This document shows positions 35,014-47,210 of a stretch of DNA of 64,000 nucleotides, in pieces. Each line of letters starts with the position of its first letter. Position 1 is the first letter of the stretch. The DNA is taken from contig CP136890.1 in the NCBI GenBank assembly GCA_034359265.1, forward strand, positions 84,469,501 through 84,533,500, read 5' to 3'. The translations under genes were made by a program, and so were the position numbers. The DNA comes from Canna indica (Eukaryota > Streptophyta > Magnoliopsida > Zingiberales > Cannaceae). The notes under the pieces were generated by a model. It worked only from the letters and a program-made list of their open reading frames with translations, did no database searches and was not told where the DNA came from.

Positions 35014-35515
35014 TCATGATAGTAGCTTTAGGCTATTATCTTTGTTCCCACCCCCAAATAACATACTAGAAAACACGATGCATACAACAAAAAACACCAT
35101 ACACACACTATCCTTCCTTAAATTTACTTGTTTTTTATTATTTCTCAGTTGAGCTATCTCATCTTCAAGTGTTGCAATTCTTTCTTGAAAGGACATTTTT
35201 TCATCTTGTTCAATTCTATCATTTCTTCCATTAGCTTCAGTTTCTCGAGAAGAATTTTTTTTTCCTCAATAGAACCTCGCAGAATATCCTTTGTGTGGCC
35301 GTGATCCTCAGGATCATACCACGCAAAGAAGTGACAATCATTCTCCTATTAAAAGATAGGAATGAGTGATTACAATAAAGATAGGACTTTGGAGTGAGGT
35401 TATTACAAGGGATCATACCTTTCAATATTTGCATCCCCAAAACCTTCTTCCGGGATTTCTTTGGCTCTATGCGGTGAACAGAACAACTCACACGTTATGG
35501 CAGCAGTGCGGAGCA
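35014..35515 (-). pseudogene. GRF-type zinc-finger / coiled-coil / membrane-anchor pseudogene inside the MULE
   Basis: The first segment (to 35419) reads SQRNPGRRFWGCKY, the Gly-Arg-Arg-Phe signature of GRF zinc fingers. A GT-AG intron (35346-35418) follows. The second segment starts at 35345 with ENDCHFFAWYDPEDH, completing the Cys pattern, then charged coiled-coil-like sequence (EEKKILLEKLKLMEE, ATLEDEIAQLRNN). It ends in a hydrophobic C-terminal anchor (VFFVVCIVFSSMLF). In-frame stops in the first segment and a one-base shift before MSFQERIATLEDE make it a pseudogene. GRF finger + coiled coil + C-terminal membrane segment is a plant architecture often seen beside MULEs. It converges on the transposase remnant. 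Confidence 0.7.
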
Positions 35516-35542
35516 ACAACCTGTGATGAATTCACTAAAGAT

Positions 35543-36244
35543 TAGGGGTGAGCAAAAAAAATCGATTTTCCGGTTAACCGGAAAACCGGTCCGAAACCGA
35601 ACCGGTTTTTCCGGTTAACCGAACCGATTTTTCCGATTAACCGAACCGGTTTTTTCGGTTTCGGTTTTTTTGTGTGGAAAAATCGGTTTTCGATTTCGGT
35701 TTCGGTCCGAGAGGTAAAAAGTCCACCGATTTCGGTTAACCGATCGGTTGGATATAATTTATTAATTTTAAATTATATATATATGATTTATAAATTATTA
35801 AAAATTATTAAAAATTATTAAAAATTATTAAAAATTTAAAAATTTAAAAAATATTTAAAAATATTTAAAATATTTAAAAAAATCAAAAAAAAAAATAAAA
35901 TATTTAAAAAAAATAATAATAATAAAAAAATATATATTAGTTTTTGTAGAACATTATCTTGGTTCAATGGTTTCACTTTTTTTTCTTTTTTCTCAATGAG
36001 AATTCGCTATTTATTTAGATTTTTCTTCATGATTTGCATAATATTATTATGTTTGTAGATTAAAAAAATTTATTGGTTAACCAAAAATTATCAGTTAACC
36101 GAACCGAAAAAACCAAAACTGAAATAGCGGTTAACCGAAGTTAATGGACCGATTTACGGTTAATAATTTTGAAAAACCGAAGTTAATGGACCGGTTTTTT
36201 TTTGCTAATGGACCGGTTAACCGGTCCATGCGCGCTCACCCCTA
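35543..36244. mobile_element. hAT-type MITE, 702 bp, nested in the MULE
   Basis: Ends TAGGGGTGAGC and GCTCACCCCTA. Perfect octamer target duplication CTAAAGAT at 35535-35542 and 36245-36252. Subterminal CCGGTTAACCGG / GGTTTCGGTTT repeats flank a core that is almost pure A+T. Confidence 0.92.
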
Positions 36245-36741
36245 CTAAAGATTCCTCTATTCGTCCCACGATTTTCCTTCCTGACATGATCGTCTCTTCG
36301 TGCCCTAATCCGACGACAAAGACTCCAGAAGGCGTGCCCTAATTCGGCGACGTCAAAGGCGACAACAATCCCCCTTTTCGTAGTGTTCGAGCAAGTAAAA
36401 TAAGAACTATGACATCGAGCGCGCCCAAGTTGGAGACGACGAGCAAATTACCATTTTGCACATTCCCGTTTCAAAAAACATTAGCATCGAGGATGGGTAA
36501 TTTCATAATTTTATGTTAACCTTTACTCGTCCGTTGAAATATATGTCATGTTGGCAAAGTAACTTGTCACGTCGTCGTCGTTAACGACCATGTCAGCAAA
36601 AATCGTCAGAAATGACGGTGCGTGCTAAATGGGATAACGGAATCAAAGTTCGTGTATTTTCTTGCTAACGTAAAAAATTTATGTTAATGATAGGAAAAAA
36701 TCCAAAGTTCGTATTGTTTTGGGTATTTACTCTTAAATAAA

Positions 36742-38289
36742 AATATGTTACTAGCTAAAACTAGTCTGAACTTTGAAGAAATTTTTATTTGTGGTTAATT
36801 TTTTTATTGGTCTCAATTGTATATATAAAGTTATAAATTTGTTTCAATTATAGCCCGTCGTTTGTGATTCGTGAGTTTGGCTATTAAGTTGGTGACGTGA
36901 CGATCCAAAAATAATTTTGTTGTATCATCTTGAGGCCACATAGTTAACTTTGACTCGTCATCTCGTGGCCACATATAATATTTAAAGAATATTATATATG
37001 ATATTAGAAACTTTTAACAAAACTTTCAAACTTATGAAACATAATATTATATACGGTGAAAATATGTCAAAAAAATAAAAAGAAAACATATATATACAAC
37101 CAAACATTTTAAATGGATAAGGACCACATGCAGTAACAAGAGCAAGTTTCTCATATCCAGTATTTCTTATGGATAAGGTCACTTCTAGTGGTGAATTGAT
37201 AACTGGTTTTCTTGTGCTAATTTTCATTAAGAAAGTCAAAGTATCTTGATACATGAGATCTGTATTTCTTAAGAAGGATTGATGTAGAGAACTTTTTATT
37301 TTTGCAAAATAATTCCTAATCTTCGAATACACATCGCAATAGAACAGTAGATTACCTGAGAAAGATTTGGAAGGATATTGAGTTCCTTTTTATGGAACAA
37401 GAGGGAAGTGAAGATACTAAGATAGTGTGTTCCCTCGTAAAGGTACCAATGCTTCTAGAATTAAATTTTTATTCATAAAGGTATTTAATTAAAATATAAA
37501 AAATATGATTTATTTAAAATAGAAACACTATAATATATCATCAAAATAAAAAGTAAGATAATGCAACATATTAAAGACATCAAATGTTTCATGTAAACAA
37601 AAGAAGTTACGTATTGTATAATTGTTCAATGCAATATTTCTTGTATTAAATATTACTTTTTTATTTGACACTAATAATTGCATCAACATAATTTTTTATG
37701 ATTTTATTAAGAGTCTATTACCAATTAATTAGAAGCAAATTGTCTTCATAATCGAATTGAACCAACCAGTTCAAGTGTTCAGCAAGAAACCCATCCCAAT
37801 TTTAGTTCAAGTTTTGCGTCAAAAGAAATAATCGATCAAACTGTATAGTATAAAAAGTCTAATGAGGCGATAACCGTTCTGGCATAAACTTATTATCCAG
37901 ATTTTCCCCCTATTTATTTCATTTTTTAATTTATTTTTTTAAGAACCAAAGTCAGTAGCCAAACTGGTTCAAAGTCTGATCCCGATTTTGAGACATTGGT
38001 TTTAGCAAGCTCAAGCCATTTGAGTTGGTAATGCAAATCAACTATTTCCTGATCTTCATGTCATCGCATACTAATGCGCAACTTTGAGGGGGAAAAACTA
38101 GTGAAAACAAATATGCTGAAACGACCAGAATCTTTATAGATCCAAGAAAAAAGAAAGTAAGGCAGTGTATACAAAGCTGGAAAGTTACCACAGAAGAAAT
38201 TACGGAAGGTAAATGCAATACAACAAATTTGCAAAAATTGGCTTGACAAAAGCTGCTTTTGACAAGCATGCACGATGATCCAACACTTA
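36742..38289. other. Intergenic between MULE and SNAP33 homologue; one unrecognised open frame
   Basis: AT-rich. A minus-strand open frame at 36982-37332 (116 codons) contains SPLEVTLSIRNTGYEKLALV and has no family I can name; it may be an old gene fragment or chance. The right end includes the SNAP33 3' UTR. Confidence 0.4.
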
Positions 38290-41200
38290 CTACCCTAATA
38301 ATTTCTTAGCTCGCTGGTTAGCGCCTTTCACTCGAGAATTGAGCTCATCCACATCATCATGTAAAGCATCCAAGGCTTTGTTTTGCCTGAAAAAGAAAGC
38401 AAGAAGATTCATTTTATCAAAAAGATGGAAAACGCAAATGATAATTGTAATAACTAGTGTTGAAGAGGCAAGAACTGATTGTCCTCTGCAGCCTGGATCT
38501 GCTTGAATTCATCAACCCAGGATGAATGAAAGAATTAGGTAGCAAAACATCATGATCTACTTTAGTTATTTCAATATTCATTTAGATCAAGTCAAATATG
38601 TAAAAGGAATGACGAATCGAAAAGCATCAGACGAGATACCAATGCTGAAGACAATAAAGCAATGAATTATGTTATTTCATCAGATGCTTTATATCATTTT
38701 GTAGTATGCCAATAGAAAAAGAATTAGAAGTTTAATTTCTTTACATAAAATAATACATGGAAATGTGTTGTGAGGGAAAGGTTAAAAAGAGCATACATGA
38801 TATCTTGTGAATCTAGAGGTGAAAATGAAAAAGACCCAAAATAGTTGGTACTTTGAATTGTTGTTGTAGTAGTACTAAGGTCTGGTATAACAATAGTGAT
38901 TTTTCATATGAAGCAAAAAATTGCTCTTATTTACATGATGTGCAGATGAGTAGGAAGCAAGCGTCGTTTCTGTAATACCCCGGTTTAGTCCCACATCGGG
39001 AATATGTTGGATGTGGTGTTGGCTTATAAGGCTTAATAGGTGTGCTACTATCAACTTCAGCTTAAGCATTTTAATTAGGCCAATAGGTTGGTCTATGAAG
39101 TTGATGGGTCAGTTATCCCATCAAGCGGGTTGTAACAAATGGTATCAGAGCAAGACCTAGTTCTAGGCATGGTGAGGGAGCCTATGTGAGAAAGGGCTGC
39201 CCAGGTGATGGGGTGGAACCGCTACTAAGCTAGGCCTCACATGCCGACAACTTGGGTGTGATTCTGGGCTGTGTTATACTTGAGTTGGGTCTTGACGAGG
39301 ACGTCAAGACATAAGTGAGGGAGATTGTAATACCCCGGTTTAGTCCCACATCGGGAGTATGTTGGATGTGGTGTTGGCTTATAAGGCTTGATAGGTGTGC
39401 TACTATCAACTTCAGCTTAAGCATTTTAATTAGGCCAATAGGTTGGTCTATGAAGTTGATGGGTCAGTTATCCCATCAAGCGGGTTGTAACAGTTTCCAT
39501 ATCCATCACTTAATATTGTGGTGGGTGAATTATTAATTTGTGCAAACTAGCTGAATGAAGTGAGTACATTTGTGGGAAAAGAAAACAGAAAAAAAAAAAA
39601 AAAACCTTCCAAATTTACCAAATCTGGTAGTACATTTGGTCATAGTAATATATCATAGCAACAATACCATTTACGTTGCTACCTCAAAGCAGGGAATATC
39701 AAAATCTCCTACTAATCCTCTATTGCTGAGTTAAACAGATTTATAGTTCAAAGGTTCCCTTTTCTTTGTATGTTCACAAAATTGTATCATGTTATTGTAC
39801 AAAGTTTCCAAATATATGGATGAAGAAGCAATGATTTAGTATCAACAGGAACAAAATTTAATAGAGTGCCAAATGCAGAAATGAAAGTAGAAGATGACAG
39901 CAATGACACTTAACACCAACAGGATATACCCGACACCTAAAACCATGAAGTATCTATTTTGTTATCAAAAAATACACATGCTATAAAGAAAAATATTGTA
40001 AATGCTGGTGTAATTTAACTCACTTAGATAGCAATTATTTATTAAGCAGAAGTTCCTAGCTCAAACTGATTTGTATGCTTGATAGATATATTTAATTATC
40101 AACCATTGTTTTTCTTCTTCTGTTTTTCTTTCTCACAATATGCTTTATCAGCAGATGTCAGATCTAAGGAAATAAGAATGAATGAATTATTTCAATCTCA
40201 AGGTAGATATGATCATACAAGATTGAAATTCGTAGTTTCTTCCACAAGGAACGTCAAATCTTCAAAACTCTTTCTAGTTTTCAATGAGTAAAACACCCAA
40301 CCCGTTCTGAGTGTGTTGTACAACTCAAGAAAAAGCTCAAGAAAGGATTTTAAGAAATTTTCGAGTTATCCCACTACCCAGCTATCATTTGTAGGTTTAC
40401 ACAATTCAAGTGCAAGAGAGTAAATAGAAGGAAACAGCAAAAAGATTAAAAGAGAGATTAGGAATAGAAGAGAATAACAGAATATCTGACCTTCCAATTT
40501 CTGTACCCATGTCTACAGCCATGCCCTTCAGCTGTCCTAAAACATCACTTAAATCTGAAAGGCCATCTTCTTGTTTTTCCTTTTCAATCTACAAGAAAGA
40601 CAAATGTCTAAACCAAGTCTAAACACTAATCATCTTCGCACTCAGTAAAACACACACCTGGACTTTGTCCATTGCAGATGTGGGTTCAGAACATTGTCGT
40701 TGATTTGACTGTCCATTATTATTTGAAGACAATCCTAACTTTTCTCTCTGTTCCTTGTTGTTTGCCTTTTTTGCAGAATTATCTAATGATCGATGCACCA
40801 AATCAAGCACAAAGATCAACGAACAATTAAATTTACTAAGTCACTCATGAACAAATAAATTTACAGAGTCATTCATGTATAAATACCTGTGGTAATAGCA
40901 GGACCCTTTATTTCCTTAGTCTTCTTTGGCCTCCAAGGTCTTGAAAAAAATCCCCCCAGACTCCCCAATAGCGTCTCTCCCTGGAAAAACTCATGAATCA
41001 GAACATCTCCACCATCAAGAACAATAAGCTAGCTCTCTATGGAGTATGGACATAAACAAGAGAATTTTCCAGCAAGATGGAAAAACCAAACTTCTCTAGT
41101 GTAGATAATGTAAAAAGCAAGAAATTTTACATAGTCTGTATTTTATGCGAATACTGAACAACTGAAAATGATGCAAGATTAACTTTGAAAAAGTTTGAAA

Positions 41201-42429
41201 GGTCAAGTTTTTAGAACAAATAACTTGTTGCACTTGATTGAAGCAGGAATGACAGATACTCGCATTCCTTCAGAAAGTAGAATGTTAGTATTGAAAATTG
41301 AAAACATGGAGATTCAAAAATCAAAATTAGATTTCAAATGTTTCAAAAACACCCAACTGAAGCATGCACCAACTGAGCAGGTTGCAAAACGCCTCACATG
41401 TTAATATATGCCAACAAGAAAAAAGAATGCTGAATTAGTCTTTTACATGATGCAAAGAGGAGAAATTTCTATAAGTTTAAGTTTCTTATTTCACCTTAAA
41501 TCTGGAGGAGGAAAAACCTAATAGGCATTAGATGCTGCTGTTTGAGAAGGAGTGGACAGAACTGTGAAAAATTAATCATTTGCACTTTTGCAGATAATTT
41601 AGTTTCAGTAAATACATGTTTCATCTTATCTTATAGTACCTAAGAATGGTTTTTATGGTTCTTAGATGGGTTAAATAAAAAAATTGATAAAACATGCAAA
41701 AATTTACACATTTGAATGAGTTTCGTATATGAACAGACATGTAACAAATCATACATGAACATGTATTGTGATATTATGTTCTCCCAAATATTTATCAAAT
41801 AAAGATCTCCATTTGAATGAGTTTCATATCTCAGAAACAAGTGAATAAAGGCCTCGAACTTTCACAAAATGAAGAGAGGCGATTAAAGTCTAAGAAATTT
41901 TGTATCACCCCAATTTAATTGCATTGTATTGAAAATACCCCAACGTCAAATTTTTCAGATCATGACATGGATAGAAATTGACTTTGCTCCCCTAAGCTAT
42001 GGTCTTAGTTCAAAAGAGTTGCAAAAAGATAGCAAAAGAGTTCAAAGAGCATACCCGACTAAGGTCCTTATCAATTGCAACGGCAGTTTCATGAGTACGA
42101 GTGATCTGTTCTCCTTGTTGATGCAACATCACAAGTGTGTTTGAAGCATCTTCCCGTATGACTTCAGCAATCTTGAGACAATCATTTACTTTATGTGTTG
42201 TCTCCTCAGCCTTGTATGCAGCATAATCCTCAAGTTCCTGTACAGATTGGTTCTCAAATCCTCCTTCATCACGAAAATCATTTTTATATTTGTTTCTTGC
42301 AGCTGCAGAAGCTGGACGATATGAGGATGAGGTGCCAGCACCCGAGGAAGACTTTCCAGGTTTAGATTTCAAATCAGAATCTGAGTCTGAATCAAAAAAA
42401 TCAGGCTTGGAAACCCTAGATACAGGCAT
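38290..42429 (-). CDS. SNAP33-like: SNAP33/SNAP25-type Qbc-SNARE
   Basis: Five coding exons with GT-AG introns: 42055-42429, 40887-40980, 40658-40782, 40491-40588 and 38290-38386, giving 262 residues. The start is ATG 42429 (MPVSRVSKPDFF). The N-terminus is a serine/acidic low-complexity region. The Qb SNARE motif runs about residues 61-125 (QSVQELEDYAAYKAEETT, LVMLHQQGEQITRTHETA). The linker carries the plant signature GETLLGSLGGFFSRPWRPKK (exon 2). The Qc SNARE motif runs about 200-262 (DGLSDLSDVLGQLKGMAVDM, QNKALDALHDDVDELNSRV), ending ANQRAKKLLG. There is no transmembrane segment. Known for the family: plasma-membrane and cell-plate fusion with Qa syntaxins (KNOLLE, SYP121) and VAMP72 partners. 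It is shorter than the 300-residue Arabidopsis SNAP33, mainly in the N-terminal region and linker. Intact; the last intron carries a TRIM. Confidence 0.94.
38971..39492 (+). mobile_element. Complete TRIM retrotransposon in the last SNAP33 intron
   Basis: Two 167-bp LTRs (38971-39137 and 39326-39492) start TGTAATACCCCGG and end GGGTTGTAACA, differing at only about two positions. Primer-binding site TGGTATCAGAGC at 39140-39151; polypurine tract AAGTGAGGGAGAT just before LTR 2. Target duplication GTTTC at 38966-38970 and 39493-39497. 522 bp, non-coding, opposite to the host gene. The near-identity of the LTRs indicates recent insertion. Confidence 0.95.
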
Positions 42430-44118
42430 CTTGGTTGTGTCCAATTTAGGCAATGCAGTGAGGGATAAAACAGTAAAATCAAGTAGTCCAGTGATTGACT
42501 CAAGTCAACTGTGATCTCAAATTACTGTACCTAACAACAAAATCTCAAGGTAAATATAGCCTTGAAACAGAAGAATCGACAATGATGCAAAACAACAACA
42601 GATCTTGTGTTCCAGGTTGTAAGAAGCAGTCAATAATTGTATGTGCATGCGGACATAGACCATATTGCATATACTATTATGCATTGAGAATATGCCAACT
42701 GATGATTATGCTGCTTACTCATTGATTATCTTGATGTACACTGCTCATGTGGCCTGCTGGCCTCATAGACCACCGACCATTAAGCTCGTAAAGCAACATA
42801 GCAATTTGACTTGAACCAATTATTCATATCCTCAAATAATTGAGAGATCTTGAATGGCTTATCGAGTGCAAGAAACTTATATCTTGTTTACATTTTATTA
42901 TTCATCATGCAGTAGATGCAAACTAGTCAATTGTCGTCTTTATATGTTTATACTAAATTGTACTATTTGATTTGTTTTCTGAATAGTGATGGCAAACCAT
43001 CTAACCATCAAATGCTAGATTTCTTCTCCTGAATTCTAGTGGTTAAATTCCTAAAAGTTATTTATATTATTATGGATAAGTAGATATTGTTTAGATAAAG
43101 ACCTCATATGAATCAACATATGCAAAAATTCTTATATGCAAACCTGACTACAAATTACATGTATACACTTTTTTAGATCTTCCTTGGGTCTAATGTAACG
43201 TACATACTGATATCAAAGAATAAAAATAATGATTTATAAGATAGAATGTATAAATGAAAATCATTGTAAACATATACCAACGAAAGAGGAAAATAAGGCT
43301 TAGAACTATTGAATTAAATGAAACGTATGTTGGTCTGTATGAAAAACATAAAAGCTACTAGGAATAAATTTGCATCTTTTAAATAAACCCTTATGGATTT
43401 GCACAGGAAAAAACGAGAACCACAATAGAAAGTGATAAGAACTTTTACTGGCATGAACTAGATTAATACCTGACAATAAGACCAAGAAAGCATAGTCGCT
43501 GATAATGTGATCATATGAAGAAGAGACAACTAGTTCCCAATTTATTAAGTACTTATTTTTAGCATTAAAAAAAAGTAAAACAGGGCCAAAGGTTGAATAC
43601 TGATTACGATATCGACGATATAATCACAAAAATAAAAAAGCAGGGCTGCAAGAAAATGTATAGCCCAAAACAATGGCAGGACATATCTCGCAGAGAAGAT
43701 GTTGAACCAACATGATTTTGCATATATGGTAGAAACCGAAATGGAAGAATAATTAAAGAACGCACAGCAGTCAAATGGTTATAACTTATAAGAAACCATA
43801 CCGAACCGCTCTTGTCAGCAGTCAGCGAAATCACCAGCGAATCCTGGAAAAGATAGCAAATTTTCTAACCGGGTACCCCGAGAAAAAGAAATTCGAGAAC
43901 AAGAAAAAGAGTCCTTCCCGGAATTCGGCCTCGTCACATAATCTGCAAAAGGTGGTGATTAGAGATCGAGAACGGGGTCGTTCCGGACGAAATCTATAAC
44001 ATTAGAGACGTAACGTATGTAGAAATCAAATGCTTGGAGAGAGCAAAGGATTCGCACCGAAGACGAGACGAGGGAAAGGGATTATTTTGGCATGGTCTCA
44101 TTGTCGTGCGTGCGTGGG
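42430..44118 (-). other. 5' leader and probable 5' UTR intron of the SNAP33 gene
   Basis: The only promoter-like site is 1.7 kb upstream of the ATG. TTGTTAG followed by GTACAG (about 42530 on the minus strand) is a plausible 3' splice site, and TCGGTATGG near 43800 a plausible 5' splice site. No coding potential seen. Inferred, not proven. Confidence 0.4.
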
Positions 44119-44126
44119 TTTATAAG
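44119..44126 (-). promoter_or_regulatory. Candidate TATA box for the SNAP33 gene
   Basis: CTTATAAA on the minus strand, followed downstream by GC-rich leader DNA (43850-44090). Confidence 0.45.
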
Positions 44127-45045
44127 AAGGGGGGAGGGAATCGAATTGGACCGTTTGCCCTAGAAAACGGAGGGCAGTGAAGAAAATTTAGGGCGAGTTT
44201 TTTCTAGCTTTTATAAAACCATTAAAAAATAAGAAAAGCATTTGAGTGTTTAATTTGTATTAGAAAATAAAATTAAAAAAAAAACAAAAAAAAACATCAT
44301 TTGAGTATTTAATTAGTTTTAGAAATAAAAAAATAGACAAGAAAAAAGTATTTTATAATAATAAATTAACTAAATATCTTCCAATTATTAATAATATATG
44401 GACATGTTTTATACGCATAATAAAAATAATATATTATATATTTTTAATCATAATAAAAATGTATTATATATAAAATATACATTTTTATTATGATTAATTT
44501 ATAATATATATATAATAATATAAACTAGGTTCTAGATAATCATATTTTAATAAAAATAATATCTTATTTAATGTAATTAGTTTAGTAATTTATGGGTAAT
44601 AATGGAAAAGAGATGAATCTATTTTTAGTGGTTTGGGAATAAGCATTTCTATATTGAGGTTGGAAATGACTAATTTAATGGCTTAAAGTAATCATGGCTC
44701 CAAAAATAACTAATCATGGTCTCTCTCTTTTTTACTTTTTCAAACAAAATATGAAAATAAATAATAATTATTTCGTTTTGAATCCATTTGGAAAATCAAA
44801 TGAGCTTATTCTATTTTTAAAAAAATAGTCAGATTTTTAAATGATTCATTTTTATTCTTAAAACAATTAAATCCTATAAATTATTGAATTATGTATATTC
44901 ATGTTGTATTGATGATGTCGTATAAACTCAATAATTTGTTCATACTCAATAAATTTGAATGAAATCATTTCATTCTATGGGAGAGGTATATTAACCGTAT
45001 GATACCCGTATAATAAACGTTGAGTTAATCACATTTTGTATCTTA
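44127..45045. other. AT-rich intergenic spacer
   Basis: Upstream of SNAP33. Contains two poor repeats of TTTGAGTRTTTAATT near 44240 and 44303 and ATATATA-rich palindromes near 44420-44520. No gene seen. Confidence 0.5.
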
Positions 45046-45687
45046 GGGGGTGTTTGGTAATCTCAACTACTTTGTATATTAAACGTATTACCAGATAGAT
45101 TATCGGTAATATCAACTAAAATTACATGGGCCCATCAAATTATCGCGTTTGATTGAAACAGATCATTGATAATTTGAATATCCATGATAATCTACATTAC
45201 CACTCAAATGGTAATTCATATTATTAAGGGAATGGATGGTTATGTGGATTACCACTAAAGTGATAATGTTATTTTTTTTATTTTTGACAAAAATACCCCC
45301 CAATAAAATAACCTCTATTAACATAGAAAAAATTCTCATCTCACCTCATTCGCGCGCTGCTACCTCCTCCCGTGCTCTCCTCACCTCATGTCGTCCTCCT
45401 CGTCTATTTATTTATTTATTTATTGTTGTTGTTGTTATTATTATTATTTATTTATTTATTTGACCAATATAAGTATAGAGTTATCCAATTTTATTTGAGG
45501 GTATTTTAGTTAAAAGATATAAGTTTTTCAGTAATATTTTTTTATACCAAACAAGATAATGTGAATTACTGGTGAGATAATCAGTCCATGTCAAACACGG
45601 TAACGTAACATTACCGATAATTTAAAGGTGATAATCCATTTGGTGGTAATTTAGATCACACTTAAACGATAATGTACCAAACGCCCT
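45046..45687. mobile_element. MITE of about 640 bp, PIF/Harbinger-like ends
   Basis: Ends GGGGGTGTTTGGTA and TACCAAACGCCCTC are inverted repeats. Flanks TTA and TGA are close to the three-base TTA/TAA target duplications of PIF/Harbinger. Inside, GATAATxxACATTACC-like motifs recur in both orientations, and a TTATT/TGTTG microsatellite lies at 45405-45460. Confidence 0.6.
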
Positions 45688-46169
45688 CTGAGTTCATGTC
45701 TTATTCATGTTTAAAATAATTATATTTTGTCATAATCATATTGATACATTTATAACAGATTAACATGAATTTTATACCAACCCTACCCCAATATTCAATA
45801 TTCTTCCAATAAGATTAAAAGGGGATTATTTTATACATCCTAAATTACTAATTAATGTTACGTACCAAAAAAACCTCTGAAAAACAAATCTAACATTAAA
45901 CTATTAATTTTAAAATATATATGTACATATCCCTCCGTCAACTTGAAGTTAGTATTACAATTAACTTGTAAAAGCAAAAAAAAAGTATTACAATTAACTT
46001 AACTTATATGTCATCACACAATTTAATAAATATATCCAATAATCTAAATCACAACATAATAATTATTTTATGATTACATGTAATTCAAGTCAAGTTAACT
46101 GCAAAATGAATACATTCGTTTATAAAATTAATAATATTTAATTTTATATCTGTTTGAATTTTTTTCACA
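45688..46169. other. AT-rich intergenic spacer
   Basis: An AGTATTACAATTAACTT motif is duplicated at about 45951-45967 and 45986-46002. No gene seen. Confidence 0.5.
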
Positions 46170-46654
46170 TTTGTTTTTTTAAAAAAAAATATATGCTCAA
46201 GACATATCACCTTCTGTCCGGTTGTGGGTAAAGGAAACAGTGGGTCCATAAATCGTGCTTCCCTCGCCATCAAACTGAATATCAGTAGATTCCCCTCGAA
46301 TACGAATAATTTTATTGAATTAATCAGTAATTTGATTACAGACCTCTTTACATACATCTAATTTCTTCTCCCTATTACAACCAGCACCTTTGCTAAGACT
46401 CAACAACTCAAAAAACAAGTTCTTACGGACCATGCTACAATTACATTTTTCTCTTACAAAATTATAGAACTCAGCAACCATTTTATTCATACTCATATCT
46501 ATCTCACTTAACCTATACTCCCAGTTTTCTATCACATCCTGTTATTTTCCAACTTTGCTAAAAAAATGAGCTTCCTCATTGCTCTTCCTCTTCACAAAAC
46601 ACAATTCACTAACAATTTCATTCTTTTCAGTTTCTTGCATATATTCTCCAATTC

Positions 46655-47069
46655 CTATGGAGCATCATACTTGCCATTTAATATGCTTATAAGCCTACTA
46701 CTATCAAACAACACAATCAAATCTCTCAAATTTTTCTTCCTCACATGGTCAAGCCCATACCACATTGCTAAAGCTTCGGCCTGTAAAGGATTAGATGCAA
46801 CTCCTTTACCACTTCCTATTATTTCCAAACCATTGTTCCTGTATAACACAACCAAATCTAGCCTTTCCTTCTTTCCAAGCAGCGTCAGAGTAAAAACCCT
46901 CTTTTCTCACATCCGTTTCCACTTTTTCGTGACCATTTCTTATTCCACTTCTATGAATTTTCACACAATCCCAGCTTACCTCCATAGTTTCTTCAAAAGT
47001 CTTGTTAAACATCCCTTTTATTCCCCTGCCCTTCTCTTTGTACTTCACTTTATTTCTATTTTTCCACAA
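46655..47069 (-). pseudogene. LINE RNase H domain, two frames
   Basis: First frame (47069-46806): WKNRNKVKYKEKGRGIKGMF, then YSDAAWKEGKARFGCVIQEQ. Second frame (46855-46655): GLEIIGSGKGVASNPLQAEA, then LIVLFDSSRLISILNG. Together they show the D/E/D order of plant LINE RNase H domains. Stops follow downstream. Confidence 0.75.
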
Positions 47070-47210
47070 CCCTCATAAAGAATTTGCTATGAATGCTTTT
47101 AATCTGATACCTGAAATCTTATCATAGCCCTCAGACTCGCAAAGTCAATTCCCCTCCTTCCATGTTTCTTTAAATCTAAACTGAATACCCAGTTTCTCTT
47201 CAGCATAGTT

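Larger units (their letters stand above)
28223..36732 (+). mobile_element. Mutator-like element (MULE) with long TIRs, interrupted by Copia and MITE
   Basis: Inverted repeats of about 450 bp: the left one is 28223-28551 plus 33574-33692 (split by the Copia insertion) and the right one is 36285-36732. The ends read GGGTAAATA / TATTTACTC. A perfect 9-bp target duplication TTAAATAAA lies at 28214-28222 and 36733-36741, diagnostic for the Mutator superfamily. Without the Copia element it measures about 3.5 kb, and about 2.8 kb without the MITE too. Cargo: an N-terminal transposase remnant (+), two repeat arrays, and a GRF zinc-finger pseudogene (-). No MURA catalytic domain or SWIM finger is seen, so it is non-autonomous. 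Confidence 0.93.

Noticed and set aside
38875..39536. Two similar minus-strand frames, each opening MLKLKLIVAHL, and a plus-strand partner.
   Set aside because: They are the two LTRs of the TRIM read as protein; the element is non-coding.
46566..47078. 170-codon plus-strand frame.
   Set aside because: It is the antisense of the LINE RNase H region, where conserved blocks are on the minus strand.
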